In this document: positions 7,887 to 14,928 of the stretch, piece after piece
Numbering within the stretch: position 1 is the first letter of the stretch
How the letters are laid out: each line of letters starts with the position of its first letter
Assembly: GCA_003446775.1 (NCBI GenBank)
Contig: DMCH01000103.1
Span: 1 to 27,752, forward strand
Reading direction: 5' to 3'
DNA length: 27,752 nucleotides
Source: Chloroflexota bacterium
GTDB taxonomy: Bacteria; Chloroflexota; Dormibacteria; Dormibacterales; Dormibacteraceae
Translations under genes and position numbers: made by a program
Notes under the pieces: model-generated
Seen by the model: only the letters and a program-made list of their open reading frames with translations
The model's database searches: none
Told to the model about the DNA's origin: nothing

Positions 7887-9108
7887 CGAGCTTCAACTTC
7901 CCGGCGATCAAGCGCGCGAGCTCGTTCGCGCCTCGCGAGACCTGGGAAGAGGGGTCGCGCTGAAGGACCAGGCTGCCCGCCAGCGTCGCGTCCTCTGGTC
8001 GCGTGTCGTCGAAGTTGACCGTCAACGACATCTTGTGACCGAGGATCGACTCGACGGCGCCGCGATCCAGCGGCGCCCCGGGCACGCGTTGGTTGAGGAC
8101 GAGCTCGAGGCGGTTGTCGGGAACGTTCATGATGTCGCGAAAAACCGCCAGCGACCGCCTGGCATCGGTCATCGCCGCGATCTCCGGCGGTATCACCACG
8201 ATGAGGCGCTCGGCGCGTTCGATCACCACCAGCGCCGACTCGCCCAAGGAGGTGCCGAGATCGGCCAGCACCAATCGGTGCCAGCTCGCCGCCACGTCCA
8301 GAGCGCGGGTGGTCAGCTCGGCGGTCATGAGGTCGACCTGTTCGGGGCGGAGGGTCCCGGGCAGCACGCCCAGCCCAGTCTTGTGGTAGACGATCGCGCC
8401 CCTGAGGTTCTTCTCGAAATCGCCCGATTTGGAGGCCCCGGCGATGGAGCCGGTCGCCACCAGGTCGGCAAAGAGGGCGGCGTGCCCGAATGGGGCTGAG
8501 AGGTCCATGAGCAAGACCTGGTGCGGGTAGCGGTTGGCCAGCGCGGCGGCGGTGTTCACGGCCAGGGTGCTGACACCCGAACCGCCCTTGGCGGAAAAGA
8601 ACGCCACGATCGGGGCCGAGCTTCGCGACTCGGCTTGGGCCTGGGTCGCGGCGGCGGCGGCGACCTGCTGCTCCCACAGCTTGTCGAGGGCGATGGCGAC
8701 CTTGTCGACGTCCTGACCCAGGCCGTCCAGGAGGCCGTCCCGGTCGAGTGTGAGCAGGATCGAATCGGCGATGCCTTTGATGCTCGTGACGTAGCGATCG
8801 CCCGTGCGCGGGGCGGGAAGAATGAGGAGGTCGCCAGGAGCCGGGCGCGTCGAGAGCAGGAGCTTGCCGGCTGCGTCCGTGATCGACTGCTCCGCCGCCC
8901 CCGAGGCCAGGAAGATGACGACATCGCCGCCTTTGCCACCCACTCGTAAGGTGTCGCTGGGCGCCAGGTGGATCGTCTGCATGCGGCGGGCGAGCGCGCG
9001 AAGGACGCCGTCGGAGAGCTCGGCGAACACCGACGACATTTCGAGGACACGGACGCGCAGCTGCAGGACGGACGGAAGATCCGCCCCGAGCCCGCCGCTC
9101 GCAGCCAC
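7879..9108 (-). CDS. cpaE: CpaE/TadZ-like ParA-family ATPase with an N-terminal cyclic-nucleotide-binding-like domain
   Basis: 409 residues from GTG 9108, chosen because GGAAGGAG lies 5 bases upstream; much longer in-frame extensions lack such a site. Residues about 24-135 look like a CNB beta-barrel: VFAELSDGVLRALARRM, LAPSDTLRVGGKGGDVVIFLASG, PGDLLI, and the flanking helix. Residues about 166-409 are a MinD/ParA fold with SAKGGSGVST (172-181), VLLMDLSAPFG and VLADLGTSLGESALVVIERAERLIVV. The second P-loop Lys is replaced by Val, as in many CpaE/TadZ proteins, where localisation matters more than fast ATP hydrolysis. TadZ/CpaE places the Tad machine in the cell. It is the first gene of the minus-strand operon. 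A CNB-like domain replaces the receiver-like domain usual in this family. Confidence 0.87.
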   Translation of the reverse strand: MAASGGLGADLPSVLQLRVRVLEMSSVFAELSDGVLRALARRMQTIHLAPSDTLRVGGKGGDVVIFLASGAAEQSITDAAGKLLLSTRPAPGDLLILPAPRTGDRYVTSIKGIADSILLTLDRDGLLDGLGQDVDKVAIALDKLWEQQVAAAAATQAQAESRSSAPIVAFFSAKGGSGVSTLAVNTAAALANRYPHQVLLMDLSAPFGHAALFADLVATGSIAGASKSGDFEKNLRGAIVYHKTGLGVLPGTLRPEQVDLMTAELTTRALDVAASWHRLVLADLGTSLGESALVVIERAERLIVVIPPEIAAMTDARRSLAVFRDIMNVPDNRLELVLNQRVPGAPLDRGAVESILGHKMSLTVNFDDTRPEDATLAGSLVLQRDPSSQVSRGANELARLIAGKLKLDG

Positions 9109-9153
9109 CTGTGCTCCTTCCTCCCCCGCCCCGGGGCCCTCGCGAACCTCGCG

Positions 9154-9174
9154 GGCGTTCAAAACGCCGATAAT
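9154..9174. promoter_or_regulatory. Operator-like palindrome and -10-like box between the divergent Tad operons
   Basis: GGCGTT (9154-9159) and AACGCC (9163-9168) form a perfect 6-bp inverted repeat around CAA, abutting GATAAT (9169-9174), which resembles a -10 box for the plus-strand HEAT-cpaF operon. No convincing -35 is seen. On the opposite strand TACATTAT near 9171-9178 could serve the cpaE operon. The 109-base gap is the only space available for both promoters. Confidence 0.4.
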
Positions 9175-9217
9175 GTACCAACGTCCCCCGAGATCGACCC
9201 TCGGTTGCCGGTACAGC

Positions 9218-10057
9218 TTGAGCAGCAAACCTCCGCCTGAACTCGATTTACGACGCACCACACGGCGGACGATCCGACCGGAAGCTCCCCGAACGCGCCT
9301 CGCCTCCAAGATCGAACGCGTGCTGGCGACTGCGATCGGCAGCGACCCGCGGGTAGTCCTCAACGTCAAATCGGCAGAGGTGCTGGCGGAGCCGGGGCCG
9401 GTGACCGAGGTGATCTCGGCGGCCCTGGAGAGCGCGGGGAACGGGCTCATGGCGCAGCTGGCCGTCGCGGACACGTTTCGCCGCAGCGGCCTGGAGCCTG
9501 ACCTGCTCAACTCGCTGGCCAGCCCTGACCCGGTACTCCGGATGGCCGGCGCCCGCGTGTGTGGGGCGCTGCGTCTCCCGGACGCGGTGCCGTGGCTGGC
9601 CGACCTGCTCGACGAGCCCAGCCCGGCGGTGCGCGACGTGGCGATCCGCTCCATTGCCAACGCGGGCGGTCACCGGGTGGTCGAAGCCCTGTTGGCGCGC
9701 GCCGATCGCCTGCCTATGTACCGGCTGGCTATGGCCCTCGCGCAGGCCGCCTCCGACATCGATCTCGAATCGCTCTTGCGAGAGGCGAGCCCGGCCAAGA
9801 CCATGGTGGCGGTCTTGATGGCATGTGGATTGCGCAGAGATGCCCTGCACGGGCACCTTGTCGTCAGAATGGCGCAAGACCGCGAATGCGAAACAGAGAT
9901 TCGAGTGGCCGCGTGCCGGGCGCTGGCGATGATCGGTGAGCCGGCCGGGGCCGACGGCATGCGCCTGCTGGCCACCGACGAGGACGAAACCGTTCGCAAG
10001 GCTTCGGTACGCGCGCGCATGCGCATCAGCGCAGCGATCAGGAGGCGGATCGCATGA
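9218..10057 (+). CDS. HEAT-repeat protein linked to the Tad pilus locus
   Basis: 279 residues if started at TTG 9218 (N-terminus SSKPPPELDLRR); ATG 9173 is an in-frame alternative but overlaps the -10-like box. No signal peptide or membrane helix is visible, so it is probably cytoplasmic. From about residue 60 the protein consists of helical pairs of HEAT/PBS-lyase type: SPDPVLRMAGARVCGALRLPDAVPWLADLLDEPSPAVRDVAIRSIANAG and, near the end, ETEIRVAACRALAMIGEPAGADGMRLLATDEDETVRKASVRARM. HEAT repeats are protein-binding scaffolds. The stop overlaps the cpaF start (ATGA), implying coupled expression and a possible role in binding or tuning the CpaF ATPase; this is inference from context. Confidence 0.78.
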   Translation: MSSKPPPELDLRRTTRRTIRPEAPRTRLASKIERVLATAIGSDPRVVLNVKSAEVLAEPGPVTEVISAALESAGNGLMAQLAVADTFRRSGLEPDLLNSLASPDPVLRMAGARVCGALRLPDAVPWLADLLDEPSPAVRDVAIRSIANAGGHRVVEALLARADRLPMYRLAMALAQAASDIDLESLLREASPAKTMVAVLMACGLRRDALHGHLVVRMAQDRECETEIRVAACRALAMIGEPAGADGMRLLATDEDETVRKASVRARMRISAAIRRRIA

Positions 10058-11544
10058 AGCTTTCTGAGCGCTTCGACCGCCGCTACCAGCAAGCGCCGAC
10101 GGGGACCATAGTGCCCCCCGGGTCGGCGGCGACCCTGCCGCAGGTCGTTCCACCGCCGGCGGCCGTGCCCACACCCTCGCCGGATCTTGCCCCCGCGACG
10201 AGCGAGTTCTCGAACGTCGCGCCCGAGCTCTCGGATCAAGTCATCAACCTGAGCCCGGCGCTGGCCGCGGCGAAGGCCGAGATCCATGCCCAGCTGCTTT
10301 CGCACCACACCGCCCAGATCGACATCAACAACCGCGCGGGCATCCGCCGCCTGCTGCTGCAGCTGACCGAAGAGCACTTCCGCTCGAAGCCTCCCGCGGC
10401 CGTGGTGACAGCCGCCGACAAGGAGCGCCTCGTCGAGATCCTGTTCGACGAGGTGATCGGCCTCGGGCCGCTGGAGGCGTTGCTTCGCGACCCCGAGGTC
10501 AGCGAGATCATGGTCAACAGGCCGGAGCAGATCTTCGTCGAGCGTCGCGGCAAGATCGAGCTGACGTCGCTGTCCTTTGAGGACGAACGCAGCCTCCGGC
10601 GGGTGATCGACCGAATCGTCCAGACGATCGGCCGGCGCGTCGACGAGTCGGAGCCGATGTGCGATGCGCGACTCAAGGACGGATCGCGAGTCAATGTCGT
10701 CATCCCTCCCGTGGCGATCTATGGCCCGTGTCTCACGATTCGAAAGTTCGGACGCGAGACTCTGAGCCCAGAGCAGATCGTCAGCTCTGGCGGCGCCACG
10801 CCGGCGATCATGGGCTACCTCGATGCCGCCGTCAGGACGCGGCTGAACGTCATCGTCTCCGGTGGCACTGGCTCGGGCAAGACCACCCTCCTCAACGTGT
10901 TGTCCGGCTTCATCCCGGCCAACGAGCGCATCGTCACGTGTGAGGACGCGGCCGAGCTGCGGCTGCGGCAGGTGCACGTGATCAGCCTCGAGTCGAAGCC
11001 GCAGAACGTGGAGGGAAGAGGCGCGATCTCAATCCGCGACCTGGTGCGCAACTGCCTTCGCATGCGGCCGGACCGGATCGTCGTCGGCGAGTGTCGTGGC
11101 CCGGAGGCGCTCGACATGCTGCAGGCGATGAACACCGGTCATGACGGATCGATGAGCACGCTGCATGCGAACAATCCGCGCGACGCGGTGAACCGCCTGG
11201 AGACCCTGGTGCTGCTGGCGGGCACGGAGCTTCCGTCGCGCGCGATTCGCACGCAGATCGCGTCGGCCGTCAACGTCATCGTGCAAGTGGAGCGGCTGCG
11301 CGGCGGCGCCCGGAAGGTCGTCAGCGTGGCCGAGGTGCTGGGCTTGAAGGATGGCGACATCGCCCTCCAGGAGCTGTTCGCATTCCGTCAGGTCGGCGTC
11401 TCCCCGGACGGGCGCGCCGTCGGCTATCACAGCGCCACAGGAGCGCGCTCAATCTTCATGCAGCACTTCCGCACCAACGGGGTCGAGCTGGCGGAGGAGA
11501 TGTTCGTGCCGGTGGCCCAGCCACCGGACGACCAGCTCTACTGA
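10054..11544 (+). CDS. cpaF: CpaF/TadA-type secretion ATPase powering the Tad pilus
   Basis: 496 residues. Residues 1-65 are a Pro/Ala-rich variable region; 66-200 form the N-terminal CpaF domain (LVEILFDEVIGLGPLEALLRDPEVSEIMVN); the RecA-like core has Walker A GGTGSGKT (270-277), Asp box TCEDAAEL (295-302), Walker B-like RIVVGECRG (341-349) and the His box TGHDGSMSTLHAN (361-373). All motifs of an active hexameric VirB11/PulE-family ATPase are present. It drives TadB/TadC-mediated pilin assembly at the inner membrane. It starts within the HEAT gene stop (ATGA) and is followed 5 bases later by the hybrid kinase. It is transcribed away from the other tad genes, unlike the usual cpaE-cpaF-tadB-tadC order. 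Confidence 0.96.
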   Translation: MKLSERFDRRYQQAPTGTIVPPGSAATLPQVVPPPAAVPTPSPDLAPATSEFSNVAPELSDQVINLSPALAAAKAEIHAQLLSHHTAQIDINNRAGIRRLLLQLTEEHFRSKPPAAVVTAADKERLVEILFDEVIGLGPLEALLRDPEVSEIMVNRPEQIFVERRGKIELTSLSFEDERSLRRVIDRIVQTIGRRVDESEPMCDARLKDGSRVNVVIPPVAIYGPCLTIRKFGRETLSPEQIVSSGGATPAIMGYLDAAVRTRLNVIVSGGTGSGKTTLLNVLSGFIPANERIVTCEDAAELRLRQVHVISLESKPQNVEGRGAISIRDLVRNCLRMRPDRIVVGECRGPEALDMLQAMNTGHDGSMSTLHANNPRDAVNRLETLVLLAGTELPSRAIRTQIASAVNVIVQVERLRGGARKVVSVAEVLGLKDGDIALQELFAFRQVGVSPDGRAVGYHSATGARSIFMQHFRTNGVELAEEMFVPVAQPPDDQLY

Positions 11545-11549
11545 TCGCC

Positions 11550-13190
11550 ATGGATGCGCCAAATCCGACCAATGAGACCAACAAGAGAGTCGCGACAAAT
11601 CCGCCGCAGCCGGTCCTACTCCCGAACGCCGATCCACCTCTCTCGGCAGTTGGGCGAGAAGACATCCTGGCCGATTTCGGACATCAGCTGCGCAATGAGC
11701 TCAACGCAATCGCGATGGCGGCCAACATGCTCTCTGCGACCGCCGCCTCGAGCGAGCAGCGCGAGCTCTCGGCCATCGTCGAGACTGGCGCCAATCGGGT
11801 CGCGAGGCTTCTCGATGACGTGCTCGATGCCGCCTTCATCCAGAGCGGAGACTTCGAGCTGGCGCTTCATCCGTTCGACGTGCGCGCGAGCGTGGAGTCC
11901 TGCCTGGGGATGGTCGTCGAAGAGGCGGGAGGCAAAAGCCTGGATCTGTCGTTTCGCGCCGAGCCGGATGTTCCCAGCATCATCGTCGGGGACTCGCGCC
12001 GCATCGAGCAGGTCCTGCTGGCGCTCCTCCACGGGGCCCTTGAGCGCACCGAAAAGGGCGGGATCGGCGTCGAGCTGAGCTCCCAGCCGCGTGGGGACCT
12101 GTTCGAGCTTCGATTCAAGGTGCGTGACACGGGTCGCGGGGTGCCGGCCAGGATCCTGCGCAGCGGCCTGGGCGACGACGCGGTGGTGCAGGCGCAGCAG
12201 GTCGAGCCGGGTGATGCGATGGCCATCGTCAGCCTGTCGATCTGCCGCCGGCTCGTCGAGATGATGGACGGCCAGCTGCGAGTCGAGCAAGGCGGCGTCG
12301 AGGCCGGGCCCGACGCGGGTACCACGTTCGACTTCACGATCCTCACCCAGGTGATGCATGCCCCGTTCGCGGTGGCGCCGCGGACTTTGGAGGGAATGCG
12401 TGTGCTCGTCGTCGCGGCTGACGCCACCGAGCGGCGCGTGCTCGCGCTGCAGACGGAGCTGTGGGGCGCGCCTTCCACCGCCGCGAATGTCGCTGACGCG
12501 CTCGCTCTCATGCAGACGGGCCAGCCGTTCGACATCGCGATCGTCGAGCACCGGCGCCCGGCCATCGACGGCCTGGCGGTGTCGATCGCCCTGAGGTCTC
12601 TGCGTCCACCGGCCGAGCTTCCCATCGTGCTCATCGCCGTCGCGCCCCCCGGTCCCGAGGAAGCGGGCGCCGCGGACAGCGGGGTCGTCCAGGCGACGCT
12701 GACCAAGCCGGTCCCCCCGCATAAGCTCCACGACGTGATGGCGCAGGTCGGGGCGCACCAGGAGGTCGCGCCGGCGCCTCAACCGGCCGCCGCCCCCGGG
12801 GTCTTGAAGGTCCTCGTCGCCGAGGACAATCCGCTGAACCAGAACACGATCCGGCGGATGGTGACCAGGCTCGGGCACCACGTCGACGTGGTCGGCAACG
12901 GTCGCGAGGCCGTCGCCGCCGTCGCGAAGGAGGCCTACGACGCGGTCCTGATGGACGTCCTCATGCCCGAGATGGACGGTCTGCAGGCGGCGGAGGCGAT
13001 CTGCCGGCGCTGGCCGCGCGGCACGCGCCCCCGGCTGGTCGCGCTCACGGCGATGGCCGCGCCCGGTGACCAGGAGCGCTGCCTTCGGGCCGGCTTCGAT
13101 GACTACATGAGCAAGCCCATCCACCTGGACGAGCTGTCGGACGCGCTCACCGCCGCCGCCGGCTGGCGCGCCACCCCCAAGGTGCTCTAG
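11550..13190 (+). CDS. Hybrid histidine-kinase-like protein with pseudo-receiver and intact C-terminal receiver
   Basis: 546 residues, no membrane segment. Residues 40-100 resemble a HisKA domain with His45 in GHQLRNELNAI; the usual Glu after His is Gln46 and the usual Pro is Glu50. The HATPase region (110-265) keeps DTGRGVP (193-199), but the N-box reads ALLHGALERT without the Asn, and the G2 box reads GDAMAIVSLS instead of GLGL. A first receiver (283-400) has Glu333 where the phospho-acceptor Asp belongs. The second receiver (419-535) is canonical: EDN, Asp469 in LMDVLMPEMDG, Thr500, Lys522. ATP-dependent autophosphorylation looks doubtful; the C-terminal receiver could accept phosphate from another kinase. 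It lies 5 bases after cpaF, suggesting control of pilus function. Confidence 0.85.
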   Translation: MDAPNPTNETNKRVATNPPQPVLLPNADPPLSAVGREDILADFGHQLRNELNAIAMAANMLSATAASSEQRELSAIVETGANRVARLLDDVLDAAFIQSGDFELALHPFDVRASVESCLGMVVEEAGGKSLDLSFRAEPDVPSIIVGDSRRIEQVLLALLHGALERTEKGGIGVELSSQPRGDLFELRFKVRDTGRGVPARILRSGLGDDAVVQAQQVEPGDAMAIVSLSICRRLVEMMDGQLRVEQGGVEAGPDAGTTFDFTILTQVMHAPFAVAPRTLEGMRVLVVAADATERRVLALQTELWGAPSTAANVADALALMQTGQPFDIAIVEHRRPAIDGLAVSIALRSLRPPAELPIVLIAVAPPGPEEAGAADSGVVQATLTKPVPPHKLHDVMAQVGAHQEVAPAPQPAAAPGVLKVLVAEDNPLNQNTIRRMVTRLGHHVDVVGNGREAVAAVAKEAYDAVLMDVLMPEMDGLQAAEAICRRWPRGTRPRLVALTAMAAPGDQERCLRAGFDDYMSKPIHLDELSDALTAAAGWRATPKVL

Positions 13191-13192
13191 GC

Positions 13193-13552
13193 CTAACGGC
13201 TGCCGCTGAGGCGCTCGTCGAGGCGGTCGGATCGATCCAGGCGGGTGATCTGTCGAGAAGCGCGAGCTTCGAGGAAGACGACGACGATGACGATCATTCC
13301 GCCGAGGACCATGAGGCCGCCGAGCAGCTCGCCCTCCAGGCCCACCGGTCCCACCACGATCTGGATCATCGCCGAGCCGAACACCAGGATGTAGCTGAGT
13401 CCCAGCAGCCGGACGCGCGGCGCAACGCTTGTGTTGTCCTCGCCGCGCCACGGCCTTCTGCCGATGATCAAAAGGTACGCGCCCATGATGAGCGCGAGCC
13501 CGGCGAGCACCAGGGAGACGAGCTGCACGAGTGAGGTGATCTGGGCCGGCAT
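13193..13552 (-). CDS. Small membrane protein of unknown function
   Basis: 119 residues with three predicted membrane helices: LVQLVSLVLAGLALIMGAYLLIIG (about 7-30), LLGLSYILVFGSAMIQIVVG (about 49-68) and LLGGLMVLGGMIVIVVVFLEA (about 76-96), then a charged tail (ASRQITRLDRSDRLDERLSGSR). No family is recognised. It converges on the kinase gene with 2 bases between the two stops, and is read divergently from hisS. Confidence 0.7.
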   Translation of the reverse strand: MPAQITSLVQLVSLVLAGLALIMGAYLLIIGRRPWRGEDNTSVAPRVRLLGLSYILVFGSAMIQIVVGPVGLEGELLGGLMVLGGMIVIVVVFLEARASRQITRLDRSDRLDERLSGSR

Positions 13553-13603
13553 GCGCGCCAGATACTAAACGGCCGCGCCCCGATCTGAGGTTGGTTTCCC
13601 ATC

Positions 13604-13655
13604 TAGGGGTCCCCGCGAACTCAAGGCGAAGCCTCCGAGTTCGTGGGGTGACTCT
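13604..13655 (+). repeat. Palindromic element A, upstream of hisS
   Basis: CCCCGCGAACTC (13611-13622) pairs with GAGTTCGTGGGG (13637-13648) over 12 bp with one G-U, and the interior adds AGGC/GCCT with a GAA triloop (13624-13634). Flanks TAGGGG-T and T-CTCTA are shared with element B downstream of aspS, which is in the opposite orientation. The position just before the hisS -10 box means it could be a mobile palindrome or a regulatory element. Confidence 0.72.
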
Positions 13656-13658
13656 ACC

Positions 13659-13664
13659 TACAAT
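13659..13664 (+). promoter_or_regulatory. Putative -10 box of hisS-aspS (possibly leaderless transcript)
   Basis: TACAAT lies 7 bases before the hisS ATG at 13672, a spacing that would place the transcription start at or next to the start codon. No ribosome binding site precedes the ATG, which fits a leaderless mRNA. No good -35 is visible because element A occupies that space. Confidence 0.45.
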
Positions 13665-13671
13665 CTCGGGC

Positions 13672-14928
13672 ATGCCTCGCTCCGAGCCGATCAAGGCTGT
13701 CCGCGGCGTTCGCGACCTCCTTCCACGCGACCGTCCTCTGTGGCGCGCCGCCGAGCTGGCCGCCGAGGACGTGGCCCGTCGATTCGGATATGAGGAGATC
13801 GTGACGCCGTTGATCGAGCACGCCGAGTTGATCGAGCGCGTGGGCGAGGACACCGACGCGGTCGCCAAGGAGCTGTACCGCTTCGAAGACCGCGGAGGAC
13901 GCAAGCTCGCCCTGCGTCCTGAAGCGACCGCCGGCGTCGTCCGAGCGTATTTCGAAGGCCACCTCAACCAGGAGCCACAGCCGGCTCGGCTCTACCTGAT
14001 CGGCCCGATGTTTCGCTACAACCGCCCCCAAAAAGGTCGATACCGCCAGTTCTTCCAGTTGGACGTGGAAGCGATCGGCAGCGCGAGTCCGGCTCTCGAT
14101 GCCGAGGTCATCGAGATCGCCGTCACGTGGCTGCACGACCTGGGCCTGGGTGAAGTGAGGATGGACCTCAACACCATCGGCGACGCGAAGTGCCGACCTG
14201 CTTACCTCGAGCTGCTGAGGGCCTATTACCGTCCGCTGAGGGACAAGCTCCACGGCGATTGCCAGCGCCGCCTCGAGACCAATCCTCTCCTGTTGCTTGA
14301 TTGCAAGGTCCCGCAGTGCCAGCCGTTCAAGGCGGACGCGCCCCGCATCACCGACCACCTATGCGAGGAGTGTGCCGCGGCCTGGGCGGCTGTCCGGCGG
14401 TTGCTCGATGCCGCCGGCATCGAGTACCACCTCGATCCTTATCTCGTGCGCGGCCTCGACTACTACACACGTACCGTCTTCGAGATCTATCCAGCCCAGA
14501 CTGGCGGCTCCCAGGACGCGCTTGCGGGTGGGGGACGCTACGACGGACTGGCGGAAGCGGAGGGATGGCCGGCGACTCCAGGCGTGGGCTTTGCCAGCGG
14601 TCTGGACCGGGTCACCGAGATGGTGAAGGCAGTGGGCGTGGAGATCATCGCGGCTCCGGCGGCCGAAGTCCTGGTGCTGCCGGACGCCGAGCTGGAGATC
14701 GCGGCGGCCGAGGTTGCACACATCTGCCGGGCCGTGCGATCGGTGGCCGTCGACTATGAGGCCAAGAGCCTCAAGGCCAAGATGCGATCGGCCAACAAGC
14801 TCGGGGCCAGATGGGTCGTGCTGCTCAACGCCGAGGATGCTCAACAGCGCACCGTGCAGTTAAAGGAGATGGCGAGCGGCGATCAGGTCGCGGTCCCCTG
14901 GGACGACCTGCCGGCCCGCCTGGCATGA
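13672..14928 (+). CDS. hisS: Histidyl-tRNA synthetase
   Basis: 418 residues, a class II synthetase of normal HisRS length. Seen: the N-terminal RGVRDLLPRD motif, motif 1 region (GYEEIVTPLIEHAELIERVGEDTD), LRPEATAGVVRAYFEG, motif 2 (GPMFRYNRPQKGRYRQFFQLDVEAIG), the histidine-binding LVRGLDYYTRTVFEI and motif 3 (GVGFASGLDRV), then the anticodon-binding domain. Start at ATG 13672, because MPRSEPIKAVRGVRDLLP is the conserved N-terminus and an upstream extension would include palindrome A. It overlaps aspS by ATGA, forming the widespread hisS-aspS operon. Confidence 0.97.
   Translation: MPRSEPIKAVRGVRDLLPRDRPLWRAAELAAEDVARRFGYEEIVTPLIEHAELIERVGEDTDAVAKELYRFEDRGGRKLALRPEATAGVVRAYFEGHLNQEPQPARLYLIGPMFRYNRPQKGRYRQFFQLDVEAIGSASPALDAEVIEIAVTWLHDLGLGEVRMDLNTIGDAKCRPAYLELLRAYYRPLRDKLHGDCQRRLETNPLLLLDCKVPQCQPFKADAPRITDHLCEECAAAWAAVRRLLDAAGIEYHLDPYLVRGLDYYTRTVFEIYPAQTGGSQDALAGGGRYDGLAEAEGWPATPGVGFASGLDRVTEMVKAVGVEIIAAPAAEVLVLPDAELEIAAAEVAHICRAVRSVAVDYEAKSLKAKMRSANKLGARWVVLLNAEDAQQRTVQLKEMASGDQVAVPWDDLPARLA

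Noticed and set aside
8804..9217. Plus-strand open frame leading into the HEAT gene
   Set aside because: It is antisense to the conserved CNB-like part of the CpaE gene and has an Arg/Ser/Pro-rich shadow composition.
9109..9660. Long N-terminal extension of the CpaE-like reading frame across the divergent gap and into the HEAT gene
   Set aside because: It runs antisense to HEAT-repeat coding sequence, and the strong GGAAGGAG site places the start at GTG 9108.
11616..13967. Very long minus-strand open frame opposite the hybrid kinase and the hisS start
   Set aside because: It covers conserved HisKA/receiver coding sequence on the other strand and has no recognisable domain; long antisense frames are common at this GC content.
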